Assembly (NCBI GenBank): GCA_963762165.1
Contig: CAVXJN010000004.1
Span: 1-64,000, forward strand
Direction: 5' to 3'
DNA from: CAVXJN01 sp963762165
GTDB lineage: Bacteria; Pseudomonadota; Gammaproteobacteria; JASBUN01
DNA length: 64,000 bases
A program made the translations under genes and the position numbers. The notes beneath the pieces are model-generated. The model was not told the origin of the DNA. It searched no databases and worked only from the letters and a program-made list of their open reading frames with translations. This document shows, one piece after another, positions 46,031-55,482 of the stretch. Numbering within the stretch: position 1 is the stretch's first letter; each line of letters begins with the position of its first letter.

Positions 46031-48624
46031 GTGGCGACGTCCAGGTCCGACCGCGATGCCGGCGGCGATTTGAAATCGCTGCCGCTGCCGGAACTGGAGA
46101 AAAAGCTGGGCTCGTCGCCGGATGGCCTCAGCCAAGCCGAGGCGCAAAAACGGCTGGATCAATACGGGCCGAATGCGCTCGAGGAAAAGCAGACCAACGC
46201 CTTGCTGAAATTCTTCAGCTATTTCTGGGGACCGATTCCGTGGATGATCGAAGCGGCCGTGATCCTCTCGGCGGTAGACCGGCACTGGCCGGATTTCTTC
46301 ATCATTCTTACTGTTGCTGGTGGCCAACGCGTCTGGTCGGGTTCTGGGAAGAACACCAGGCAGGAAATGCCATCGCCGCGCTCAAAGCCAAACTGGCGAT
46401 CAAGGCGCGGGTCAAACGCGACGGTCAGTGGGTGACGTCGGCTGCGCGTGAACTGGTGCCGGGTGATGTCATTCTCGTGCGCCTGGGCGACGTCGTGCCG
46501 GCGGATGCACGCCTACTCGACGGCGACCCGATCGAGGTGGACCAATCCGCGCTGACGGGCGAATCGCTGCCCGCCGAGCGCACGAGCGGCGAGGCCGTCT
46601 TTTCGGGGTCGATCATCCGGCAAGGCGAGATCGAAGCGATGGTGTACGCCACGGGCGCCAGCACCTATTTCGGCAAGACAGCTCAACTGGTGCAAGAGGC
46701 GCAGAATACCAGTCATTTTCAGCGCGCCGTGCTGAAAATCGGCAACTATCTGATCATTCTCGCCGTGGCGCTGGTGACGGTGATCATCGGCGTCGCGCTG
46801 TTCCGTGGCGACCCGATTCTTACCACCTTACAGTTCGCCCTGGTGCTGACCGTGGCCGCGATTCCGGTTGCGATGCCCACGGTACTGTCGGTGACCATGG
46901 CAGTCGGCGCGCGCCTGTTGGCCAGAAAACAAGCCATTGTGACTCGGCTGGCGGCCATTGAGGAGTTGGCCGGGGTGGATATCCTGTGCTCGGACAAGAC
47001 TGGAACGCTGACCCAGAACAAGCTCACGCTGGGAGATCCGTTCAGCGTGAACGGCATTTCGGCAGACCTGGTGATCCTCAACGCTGCATTGGCATCGCGC
47101 GTGGAAAACAAGGACACCATCGACCTGGCCGTGCTGGGTGGCCTGAAAGATGATCAGGCCTTGAAAGACTTCCGGATCGCTCATTTTCTGCCGTTCGATC
47201 CCGTGCACAAGCGCACGGAGGCTACTGTGAAGGCTGCGGACGGCAAAACATTCAGGGTCACCAAGGGCGCGCCGCAGGTGATCCTGGAATTGTCTACCAA
47301 TGCCGACCAGGTGGTTGCGTCAGTGGACAAGGCGGTCAACGATTTTGCGGCACGCGGATTCCGTTCGTTGGGGGTAGCCCGTGCCGATGAAGAGGGCGCA
47401 TGGCAATTTCTGGGAGTGCTGCCCTTGTTCGACCCGCCGCGTGAAGAAGCCAGGGCCACAATCGCGAACGCGCGGCAGATCGGCGTCAGTATCAAGATGG
47501 TGACAGGGGATGCGCTGGCCATAGCCCGCGAGACCGCTGGGAAACTGGGATTGGGCATAAACATTCTCGACGCCAGCGGGTTCGGCGATACCAGGCAGCA
47601 CGAGTCGACGAAACTGGTGGAGTCCATTGAGCAAGCCGACGGTTTTGCCCAGGTATTCCCCGAACACAAGTTCCACATTGTCGATGTCTTGCAGCAACGC
47701 GGCCACATCGTCGGCATGACGGGCGACGGCGTGAATGATGCCCCGGCGCTGAAGAAAGCCGACTGCGGCATCGCCGTATCGGATGCAACGGACGCGGCGC
47801 GCGCAGCCGCGGATATCGTGCTGATGACCAGTGGCCTGTCGGTCATCATCGACGCGATCAAGGAAAGCCGGAAAATCTTCCAGCGTATGAACAGCTATGC
47901 GATTTACCGTATAGCCGAGACGTTGCGCGTGCTGTTGTTTATGACGCTGGCGATCATGATTTTCAATTTCTATCCGCTGACAGCGGTGATGATCGTGATG
48001 CTCGCGTTGCTCAACGACGGCGCTATCCTCTCTATTGCGTACGACAATGTGCATTACCAGGACAAACCCGAGGCGTGGAACATGCGCATGGTGCTGGGAG
48101 TCGCCACGGTACTGGGCCTGATCGGGCCGGTGGCGGCGTTCGGCCTGTTTTACTTCGGCGACCGGGTGTATCACCTCGACCGTCCGCACATCCAGACACT
48201 CATGTACCTGATGCTGTCTGTAGCTGGACATCTGACGATTTTCCTCACGCGCACACGCGGTCCGTTCTGGTCGATACGGCCCGCAAGGATTCTGCTGCTG
48301 GCGGTGCTCGGCACCCAAATCATCGCCACACTGATCGCGGTTTACGGGGTGTTCATGACCCCGCTTGGCTGGGGCTGGGCAGCTTTCGTCTGGGGCTATG
48401 CGCTGTTGTGGTTTCTTGTGAGCGACCGTGTGAAACTGTTTGCATACCGGGTGTTCGATCCTACTGAGGCACCCCTGTTGAGCAGGAAGTCTGCCAACAT
48501 CAACACTCGGATCGCCGAGCGAGCCTATGCGCTTTATGAGCGGCGAGGCCGCCACGATGGCCACGCGAATCAGGATTGGCTCCAGGCGGAGCGTGAGATT
48601 CGCAAAGATGATGCCCGCAAATGA
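46031..48624 (+). CDS. P-type plasma-membrane proton-efflux ATPase (type IIIA), two frameshifts as written
   Basis: ATP-driven proton export related to fungal/plant Pma1. Start GTG 46031. The N-terminal cytosolic domain reads to about 46310. Two single-base insertions (A at 46310, T at 46332) then break LLLLVANALVGFWEEHQAGN, after which one frame runs to the stop (863 residues if repaired). Seen: ALTGESLPAERT, phosphorylation motif CSDKTGTLTQNKL, hinge MTGDGVNDAPALKKADCGIAV, and about ten membrane helices. If not repaired, translation of the main part could begin near 46240. It precedes the N-ATPase genes by 36 bases. Confidence 0.9.
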
Positions 48625-48660
48625 ACCGGCGCGAAGCGCAGAGCGGATGTTGACGAAAGC

Positions 48661-50115
48661 ATGAAGATTAGCGGCAAAGCCAGATCTTCGAACCTTGGCA
48701 CGGTCGTTTCGGTTCGTGGCAGCGTCGTGGATACGCACTTCGATGAGCGATTGCCCCCCATCTACTCCTTGCTGCGTGCGGGGACGGAGGGTGAACTCGC
48801 GATCGAGGTCCTGTCCCAACTCGATGCACATCGCGTGCGCGGGATCGCGCTGACGCCCACGCACGGCCTCGCGCGCGGCATGCGGGTGGAAGACACTGGC
48901 GGACCGTTGCAGGCGCCGGTTGGCAAGGAAATCCTTTCGCGAATGTTCGATGTGTTCGGAAACACCATCGACCGCCAGGCGGCACCGAACGATGTCCAAT
49001 GGCGCTCTGTCCATCGGGCGCCACCGGCGTTGGCGCGACGCTCGACCCAATCCGAGATTTTCGTGACCGGGATCAAGCTGATCGATGTACTCATGCCACT
49101 GGAGCGCGGCGGCAAAGCCGGCCTGTTCGGCGGCGCGGGCGTGGGCAAGACCGTGTTGCTGACCGAGATGATTCACAACATGGTCGGTCAGCAGGAAGGC
49201 GTGAGTATTTTTTGCGGCATCGGCGAGCGCTGCCGCGAAGGTGAGGAGCTCTACCGCGAAATGAAAGCAGCGGGCGTGTTGCCGAACATGGTGATGGTGT
49301 TCGGCCAGATGAACGAGCCTCCTGGTGCCCGTTTTCGTGTCGGCCATGCAGCGCTGACTATGGCCGAGTATTTTCGCGATGATGAACACCGAGATGTGCT
49401 GCTGCTGATCGACAATATTTTCCGCTTCATCCAGGCGGGCATGGAGGTGTCCGGCCTGATGGGGCAGATGCCGTCGCGCCTGGGTTACCAGCCCACAATG
49501 GGCACCGAACTGGCGCAACTGGAAGAGCGCATCGCCAATACCGATACCGGCGCGATTACCTCGATCCAGGCAGTGTATGTGCCGGCGGACGATTTCACCG
49601 ACCCGGCGGCGGTGCATACCTTCTCGCATCTTTCCGCGTCGATCGTGCTGTCGCGCAAGCGGGCGAGCGAGGGACTTTATCCGGCCATCGATCCGTTGCA
49701 GTCGAGCTCGAAAATGGCCACGCCCGGCATCATAGGCGAGCGGCATTATGCCCTGGCACAGGAGATCCGTCGCACGTTCGCGCAATACGCCGACCTGAAA
49801 GACATCATCGCAATGCTGGGTTTGGAACAACTCTCTCCGGAAGACCGCAAAGTGGTTGCCCGTGCCCGGCGGTTGGAGCGATTCCTCACCCAGCCGTTTT
49901 TCACCACCGAGCAATTTACCGGCCTTAAGGGCAAGCTGGTCAGCCTCGACGACGCGCTGGATGGCTGTGAACGCATCCTGCGCGACGAGTTCAAGGACAT
50001 GCCGGAGAGCGCGCTGTACATGATCGGGACGATCGCTGAAGCGAAGACCAAAGCCCAAGCCGATCCCGAGGCCCAACCCACAGACGAGCATGCCGCCAGC
50101 AGACATGAATCTTAA
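48661..50115 (+). CDS. atpD: N-type ATPase beta subunit
   Basis: Catalytic subunit of the alternative N-type rotary ATPase. It has 484 residues with P-loop GGAGVGKTVLLTEMIHNMVG (about 158-177), GERCREGEELYREM and the ALLIDNIFRFIQAGMEVSGLMGQMPSRLGYQPT-type segment (DNIFRF seen). It begins the gene order atpD-C-Q-R-B-E-F-A-G, which is diagnostic of N-ATPases and different from the housekeeping F-ATPase operon. Its last 11 bases overlap atpC. Confidence 0.96.
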   Translation: MKISGKARSSNLGTVVSVRGSVVDTHFDERLPPIYSLLRAGTEGELAIEVLSQLDAHRVRGIALTPTHGLARGMRVEDTGGPLQAPVGKEILSRMFDVFGNTIDRQAAPNDVQWRSVHRAPPALARRSTQSEIFVTGIKLIDVLMPLERGGKAGLFGGAGVGKTVLLTEMIHNMVGQQEGVSIFCGIGERCREGEELYREMKAAGVLPNMVMVFGQMNEPPGARFRVGHAALTMAEYFRDDEHRDVLLLIDNIFRFIQAGMEVSGLMGQMPSRLGYQPTMGTELAQLEERIANTDTGAITSIQAVYVPADDFTDPAAVHTFSHLSASIVLSRKRASEGLYPAIDPLQSSSKMATPGIIGERHYALAQEIRRTFAQYADLKDIIAMLGLEQLSPEDRKVVARARRLERFLTQPFFTTEQFTGLKGKLVSLDDALDGCERILRDEFKDMPESALYMIGTIAEAKTKAQADPEAQPTDEHAASRHES

Positions 50116-50495
50116 GGTTCTCCTGCCCTTCAAAGTCTTCGCCGAGAAGACGCGGCGTGTCGCGCATCGTTGCGGAGTCGCGCGAAGGCTCGTTCGGGCT
50201 TTTGCCGCACCGGCTCGACTGCGTGGCCGCGCTCGCGCCGGGAATACTGGTTTTCGAAACCGAAGCGGAAGGTGAGGTGTACATCGCCGTCGATGAAGGC
50301 ATTCTGGTCAAAACCGGCACCGACGTCCGGGTCTCCGTGCGCAACGCGATCGGAGGAACCGATCTTGGTCAATTGCGTGCGGCGGTCGAGCAGGAGTTTC
50401 TGGATCTGGATGAGCAGGAAAAGACCGTGCGTTCGGTGCTGGCGAAAATGGAAAGCGGATTCATTCGTCGTTTTGCGGCGTTTCATCATGAGTGA
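50105..50495 (+). CDS. atpC: N-type ATPase epsilon subunit, frameshifted as written
   Basis: Central-stalk epsilon of about 129 residues. It starts MNLKVLLPFKVFAEKT; one extra C near 50153 (ACGCGGC) shifts the frame, and the next frame carries on with SRIVAESREGSFGLLPHRLDCV to the end (RRFAAFHHE). The downstream ATG of atpQ overlaps its stop region. Same single-base insertion pattern as its neighbours. Confidence 0.88.
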
Positions 50496-50827
50496 CGAAC
50501 CGAAAATGAAGCCCACGCCGGCCGAGACGGAATTCAGCCATCAGGTAGGGGAGAAAGCGGCACGCAAGCTCAAGGCGCAACATCATGTCACGCAGACCGT
50601 CTGGTCCGGTTTGGGCATGATGGGCCTGGTGGGCTGGTCGGTAGCGATACCCACGCTGCTCGGTGCGGCACTCGGGCATCTGGATAGACAAGCACTACCC
50701 GGGGAGCCATTCCTGGACGCTCGCGCTGTTGGCCATCGGTTTGGGTCTCGGATGCTTTAATGCCTGGCGTTGGGTGGCCAAGGAAGACAGGGAAATACGC
50801 GAGCAAGAGGAGAGCAATCATGAGTGA
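50488..50827 (+). CDS. atpQ: N-type ATPase accessory membrane protein AtpQ (AtpI-like), frameshifted as written
   Basis: Small membrane protein typical of N-ATPase operons. It reads SDEPKMKPTPAETEF, then one membrane helix (GLGMMGLVGWSVAIPTLLGAALG), then an extra G near 50674-50676. The next frame gives IWIDKHYPGSHSWTLALL and a second helix, ending near EQEESNHE and overlapping atpR by 8 bases. About 112 residues if repaired. Confidence 0.85.
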
Positions 50828-51131
50828 GCTGTTGAGTCTGGCAGCCGCGTTGATCGTGGGCATCATGCTCGGCGCATTTTTTTTCGGGGGGCTTTGGTGG
50901 ACGGTTCGAAAGGGGATGGCGTCTGAACGAGCCGCGCTCTGGTTTATCGGCAGCATGCTGCTCCGAACCGGTGTGGTCCTGCTGGGTTTCTATTTTGTCC
51001 TGGGGGACGATTGGCGGCGACTGGTCGCGGGACTGCTCGGTTTTGTCGTCGCGCGCCTCATGGTGATGCGGCTCACCCGATCAGCGGCGAAATCAAATCC
51101 ATTTGCACAGGATGCCCGTCATGCACCTTAG
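50820..51131 (+). CDS. atpR: N-type ATPase accessory protein AtpR
   Basis: 103-residue membrane protein found only in N-ATPase operons, with three predicted helices: LLSLAAALIVGIMLGAFFFGG, ALWFIGSMLLRTGVVLLGFYF and RLVAGLLGFVVARLMV. The central arginine in the second helix is a noted family feature, thought to interact with the c-ring carboxylate. Start ATG 50820 overlaps the end of atpQ; the end overlaps atpB by 11 bases. Confidence 0.9.
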   Translation: MSELLSLAAALIVGIMLGAFFFGGLWWTVRKGMASERAALWFIGSMLLRTGVVLLGFYFVLGDDWRRLVAGLLGFVVARLMVMRLTRSAAKSNPFAQDARHAP

Positions 51132-51816
51132 TCCCGATCAAATCATCTTTTGGCAATACGGGATTTTCAAACTCAACGCCACGATTGCTTACACATGGGG
51201 GCTGATGTTCGTGCTGGCAGTCGGTTCAAAACTTGTCACGCGCAAGCTTTCCACAGGTCTGCAACGTTCGCGCTGGCAGAATCTGCTGGAAATCATCGTC
51301 ACCGGCATCGCAAATCAAATCAAAGAAATCGGCCTGAGTCAGCCCGAAAAATACCTCGGCTTTCTGGGCACCCTGTTCCTGTTTGTCGCGATGGCGAGCC
51401 TGTTCACCATCGTTCCCGGTTATGAGCCGCCAACCGGTTCGCTTTCGACCACCGCAGCGTTGGCGATCTGCGTGTTTGTGGCGGTGCCGCTGTTCGGCAT
51501 CGAGGAGAGCGGGGTCGGAGAATATCTCCGGGCCTACCTGAAGCCGACAGTTATCATGCTGCCGTTCAATATCATCAGCGAGATTTCGCGCACCCTGGCC
51601 CTGGCGGTTCGACTGTTCGGCAACATGATGAGCGGCACGATGATCCTCGCCATTCTGCTGACCATCACGCCCTTCATCTTCCCGATCGTGATGAGCGCAC
51701 TCGGCCTGCTGACCGGCATGGTGCAAGCCTACATTTTCAGCATTCTGGCCGCGGTTTACATCGCAGCCGCCACACGCGTCCGCAAGCCCAAGCCAGAGAC
51801 CGCTACGCAACATTGA
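51121..51816 (+). CDS. atpB: N-type ATPase subunit a
   Basis: Stator membrane subunit carrying the ion half-channels. It has 231 residues from ATG 51121 (MHLSPDQIIFWQYGIFKLNA). The conserved helix with the essential arginine is seen as EISRTLALAVRLFGNMMSG (about 155-173), and the last helix as AYIFSILAAVYIAAA. An upstream in-frame ATG at 51103 overlaps atpR more and lacks conservation. Confidence 0.95.
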   Translation: MHLSPDQIIFWQYGIFKLNATIAYTWGLMFVLAVGSKLVTRKLSTGLQRSRWQNLLEIIVTGIANQIKEIGLSQPEKYLGFLGTLFLFVAMASLFTIVPGYEPPTGSLSTTAALAICVFVAVPLFGIEESGVGEYLRAYLKPTVIMLPFNIISEISRTLALAVRLFGNMMSGTMILAILLTITPFIFPIVMSALGLLTGMVQAYIFSILAAVYIAAATRVRKPKPETATQH

Positions 51817-51847
51817 AGCATGAACCACGATAACCTAAGGAGATACC

Positions 51848-52129
51848 ATGGATAGCATGACCATTATCGCGATGGCATCGATTGTCACTGCTGGCCTGAC
51901 CATCGCAATAGGGGTCGTCGGACCTTCGCTTGGCGAGGGCAAAGCAGTCGCAACGGCGCTGACCTCGCTGGCGCAGCAGCCCGATGCCTCCGCCACCATC
52001 ACCCGGACGCTGTTCGTCGGTCTGGCGATGATCGAGTCCACCGCCATCTACTGCTTCGTGGTGTCGATGATTCTCATCTTCGCCAACCCGTTCTGGAACC
52101 TCGTCATCGCCCAAACCGCGGGAAAATAA
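51848..52129 (+). CDS. atpE: N-type ATPase subunit c (rotor ring)
   Basis: 93-residue helical hairpin. The ion-binding Glu63 is in MIESTAIYCFVV, a motif with the ST...Y residues seen in Na-binding rings. A second carboxylate, Glu30 (GPSLGEGKA), occupies the place of the Gln found in the Ilyobacter sodium ring. Such two-carboxylate N-type rings have been reported to be proton-specific in Burkholderia, so coupling ion is uncertain here. Start follows AAGGAGAT. Confidence 0.96.
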   Translation: MDSMTIIAMASIVTAGLTIAIGVVGPSLGEGKAVATALTSLAQQPDASATITRTLFVGLAMIESTAIYCFVVSMILIFANPFWNLVIAQTAGK

Positions 52130-52132
52130 GCC

Positions 52133-52948
52133 ATGCTGATCGACTGGTTTACCGTCGGCGCGCAAGTCGTCAACTTCCTCATTCTGGTGTGGTTGTTGAA
52201 GCACTTTCTTTACCGGCCCATTCTCGACGCCATCGATGCACGTGAAAAGCGGATCGCCAGGGAACTCGCCGATGCCGACGCGAAAAAAGCCGAAGCCCGA
52301 CAAGAGCGCGACGCATACCAGAATAAGAATGAAGCGTTCGAGCAGCAACGCGCCGCACTCATGAGTCAGGCGAAGGACGAGGCGAAAACCGAACGTCTGC
52401 GGCTCCTGGACGAAGCGCGGCAGGCAGCCGAATCCTTGAGTACCAAGCGGCAGGAAGCGCTGAGGAACGATGCCCATCACCTGAATCAAGCCATCAGCCG
52501 CCGGGCGCAACAGGAAGTATTCGCCATCGCTCGAAAGGCGCTGATGGATCTCGCCGGGACGAGCCTGGAGGAACGCATGGGTGAAGTGTTGATTCACCGC
52601 TTGCGGGATCTGGATGGCCCGACCAAAGCAGGCCTCGCCATGGCCCTCAAGTCAGCTTCAGATCCTGCGCGCGTGCGCAGCGCGTTTGACTTGCCGGTGG
52701 CGCAACGCACCGCCATCCAGCATGCACTCAACGAAACCTTCTCGGCCGACATCCCGGTCCGGTTCGAGACCGCGCCAGACCTGATCAGCGGCATTGAGTT
52801 CACCACGAATGGACAAAAGCTGGCATGGAGCATCGCCGACTACCTGGTGTCGCTTGAAAAAGGGGTCGATCAACTGATGAAGAAAGACCAGCCCGAAGCC
52901 CGCCCCGGGTCCAGCACCGGACAAACTGCCCATGAACAAGGAACCTGA
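52133..52948 (+). CDS. atpF: N-type ATPase subunit b (b-delta-like extended form)
   Basis: Peripheral stalk of 271 residues, longer than ordinary b. One membrane helix near the N-terminus (VNFLILVWLLKHFLYRPIL), a long charged coiled coil (about 40-140), then a globular C-terminal part resembling delta (PVRFETAPDLISGIEFTTNG). This fits the N-ATPase operons' lack of a separate delta gene. It overlaps atpA by 17 bases. Confidence 0.94.
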   Translation: MLIDWFTVGAQVVNFLILVWLLKHFLYRPILDAIDAREKRIARELADADAKKAEARQERDAYQNKNEAFEQQRAALMSQAKDEAKTERLRLLDEARQAAESLSTKRQEALRNDAHHLNQAISRRAQQEVFAIARKALMDLAGTSLEERMGEVLIHRLRDLDGPTKAGLAMALKSASDPARVRSAFDLPVAQRTAIQHALNETFSADIPVRFETAPDLISGIEFTTNGQKLAWSIADYLVSLEKGVDQLMKKDQPEARPGSSTGQTAHEQGT

Positions 52949-54518
52949 AAACCTACAGACCGTTTTCGACAGCGCGTTTTCTGGACTCAGTCAGGCGCGG
53001 GAAGCCCTTACGCCGCAACTCAGGCCACGGGAAGTCGGCACGATCACCAGCATCGCCACCGGCATCGCAAAAGTGTCCGGCTTACCCGGCGTGGGATTTG
53101 AGGAGGTGCTGAAGTTTCCCGGCGACATGTATGGCATTGCATTCAACGTCGACGAAGCCGAGATCGGCGTTGTTCTGCTGGGCGACTACTGGCACTTGCA
53201 TGCGGGAGACGAGGTCGAACGCAGGGACCACGTGCTGGATGTTCCAGTGGGAGACGGATTGATCGGACGGATCATCAATCCTATGGGTCGTCCGCTAGAC
53301 GGCAAGGGTCCGGTGCTTTCCGGCACGCGCCTGCCTGTCGAACGTCCCGCGCCGTCGATCATGGACCGCGCGCCCGTCACCGTGCCGTTGCAAACCGGCA
53401 TCAAGGTCATCGATGCGCTCATCCCCGTCGGACGCGGCCAGCGCGAGTTGATTCTGGGCGATCGGCAGACCGGCAAGACCGCGATCGCGCTCGACACGAT
53501 ACTCAATCAACGCGATCAGAATGTGCTGTGCGTGTATTGCGCCATTGGCCAGCGCGCGTCCGGCGTGGCCAAAGTGATCGCCGCCTTGCGCGAAAATGGC
53601 GCGATGGATTACACCGTCGTGGTCGTCACCGAAGGCAACGATCCGCCCGGTCTTGCCTACATGGCGCCCTACGCCGCGACCAGCATCGCGGAGCATTTCA
53701 TGGAACAAGGCCGCGATGTGCTGGTTGTGTACGACGACCTCACGCACCACGCGCGCGCCTACCGCGAGCTGTCCCTACTGCTGCGGCGTCCGCCCGGACG
53801 GGAAGCGTTTCCCGGCGACATCTTTTACATCCACTCGCGGCTGCTGGAGCGTGCTACGCACTTGCGTCCGGAACTCGGAGGCGGATCATTGACCGCGCTG
53901 CCCATTATCGAAACCGAGGCGCAGGATATTTCCGCCTACATTCCAACCAACCTGATTTCGATCACGGACGGGCAGATTTACCTCTCGCCGTCGCTGTTTG
54001 AATTGGGCGTGCTGCCCGCGGTCGATGTCGGGAAATCCGTTTCGCGCGTCGGCGGCAAGGCACAGCGTGCCGCCTACCGTGCCGTGGCGGGTGACCTCAA
54101 GCTCGCCTACGCCCAGTTCGAGGAACTCGAAACCTTTTCCCGGTTCGGCGCCCGTCTGGATGAAGATACCCGCAAGGTCATCGAGCACGGGCGACGCATC
54201 CGCGCTTGCCTCAAGCAGCCGGAATTCGCGCCGGTGTCCGTGGCCGCACAAATCTCCGTGCTGCTGGCGCTGACCGCAAATCTTTTCGACGGCGTGCCGC
54301 TTGAGCAGATGACTGATGCCGAGCTTGCGGTACGCGAGGCGGCGGCTGAGATTCCGGAAGAGGTGACCGCGCGGTTCGATACCGCCGATAAGTTGAGCGA
54401 CGAAGATCGGGCAACGATTATCCGGATCGCCCGCCAAGCGCTCGTTGAGTTCAAGCCCAAGCCAGAGCAGGGCAAGATCGAATCCAGGACCAAGGCGTCT
54501 CGCAAGGAGAACCCATGA
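52932..54518 (+). CDS. atpA: N-type ATPase alpha subunit
   Basis: Nucleotide-binding alpha of 528 residues. Seen: the P-loop GDRQTGKTAIALDTILNQRDQ (GDRQTGKT near 173-180), the arginine-finger region with SLFELGVLPAVDVGKSVSRVGGKAQ, and TITSIATGIAKVSGLPGVGFEE near the N-terminus. It overlaps atpF upstream and atpG downstream (ATGA). Confidence 0.96.
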   Translation: MNKEPENLQTVFDSAFSGLSQAREALTPQLRPREVGTITSIATGIAKVSGLPGVGFEEVLKFPGDMYGIAFNVDEAEIGVVLLGDYWHLHAGDEVERRDHVLDVPVGDGLIGRIINPMGRPLDGKGPVLSGTRLPVERPAPSIMDRAPVTVPLQTGIKVIDALIPVGRGQRELILGDRQTGKTAIALDTILNQRDQNVLCVYCAIGQRASGVAKVIAALRENGAMDYTVVVVTEGNDPPGLAYMAPYAATSIAEHFMEQGRDVLVVYDDLTHHARAYRELSLLLRRPPGREAFPGDIFYIHSRLLERATHLRPELGGGSLTALPIIETEAQDISAYIPTNLISITDGQIYLSPSLFELGVLPAVDVGKSVSRVGGKAQRAAYRAVAGDLKLAYAQFEELETFSRFGARLDEDTRKVIEHGRRIRACLKQPEFAPVSVAAQISVLLALTANLFDGVPLEQMTDAELAVREAAAEIPEEVTARFDTADKLSDEDRATIIRIARQALVEFKPKPEQGKIESRTKASRKENP

Positions 54519-55399
54519 GCGATACTGCCGCGAGCCTGCGTCGCAAGATCACTAGCGCTGGAGATCTCGAATCCGTGGTGCGCACGATGAAGGCCATGGC
54601 CGCGTCGAGCATCGGGCAATACGAGAACGCGGTGCGAGCTCTGGATGATTATTATCGGACAGTGCAACTGGGCTTGGCGGCGAGTTTCCGACAGGGTGCA
54701 TCCGCCGGTGCCTCGACGCGCGGTTCGCAGCAGGAAGCCGGCGCAGCAGGTGCGGTCGTGTTTGGTTCCGATCAGGGGCTTGTCGGACAATTCAACGAGG
54801 TCATGGTGGCGTTTTTGGTGCAGACGCTGGAAAGTCTGCCCGGTGAAAAAATGGTCTGGGCGGTTGGCGAACGCATTCAATCGCGCCTTGCAGACACCGA
54901 ACTGAGTGTAAGGGGCAGTTTTCCGTTGCCGAACTCCATCAGCGCGACAACGCCGCTGGTTGGGCAGATTCTGGTCGAGATGGAATCCCAGCGGGAAAAG
55001 GGCATCATTAAGCAGGTTTACCTTTTTCATAATCGCCCCAAGTCGGGGGCGATTTACACCCCCGTGCGTCAACGGCTGCTGCCGCTGGACGAGCTCTGGC
55101 GGCGTGATCTGGGTGCCATCCGCTGGCCGACCCGGAATTTGCCTGAGGTCATGAACGGCAGGGAACAGACGCTGCCGGCGCTGGTTCGCGAATATCTTTT
55201 CGTTTCGCTTTTCAGGGCGTGCGCCGAATCCCTGGCAAGCGAAAACGCCAGCCGCCTGGCTGCGATGCAGCGTGCTGAAAAAAACATCGACGAATTGCTG
55301 GAGGCGCTGAACCGGACGTTTCACCGCCTGCGTCAGAGCGGGATCGACGAGGAATTGTTTGACGTCGTCGCCGGCTTCGAGGCACTGACCGGGCCTTGA
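54515..55399 (+). CDS. atpG: N-type ATPase gamma subunit
   Basis: Rotor shaft of 294 residues. The N-terminal helix SLRRKITSAGDLESVVRTMKAMAASSIGQY and the C-terminal helix ENASRLAAMQRAEKNIDELLEALNRTFHRLRQ form the antiparallel coiled coil. The central GSDQGLVGQFNEVM is conserved. Last gene of the operon; no obvious terminator follows. Confidence 0.95.
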   Translation: MSDTAASLRRKITSAGDLESVVRTMKAMAASSIGQYENAVRALDDYYRTVQLGLAASFRQGASAGASTRGSQQEAGAAGAVVFGSDQGLVGQFNEVMVAFLVQTLESLPGEKMVWAVGERIQSRLADTELSVRGSFPLPNSISATTPLVGQILVEMESQREKGIIKQVYLFHNRPKSGAIYTPVRQRLLPLDELWRRDLGAIRWPTRNLPEVMNGREQTLPALVREYLFVSLFRACAESLASENASRLAAMQRAEKNIDELLEALNRTFHRLRQSGIDEELFDVVAGFEALTGP

Positions 55400-55482
55400 C
55401 CGAAACAGAAAGGGGTACATGTGAGCGCGTAATCAGGGCCAGATCCGCCTTGGCATCCGCCAAGACATGGTGAATTGGCCGA

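Noticed and set aside
47320..50133. A 937-residue minus-strand open frame opposite the P-type ATPase and atpD
   Set aside because: Fully antisense to two recognisable genes, His/Arg-rich and without domain signatures.
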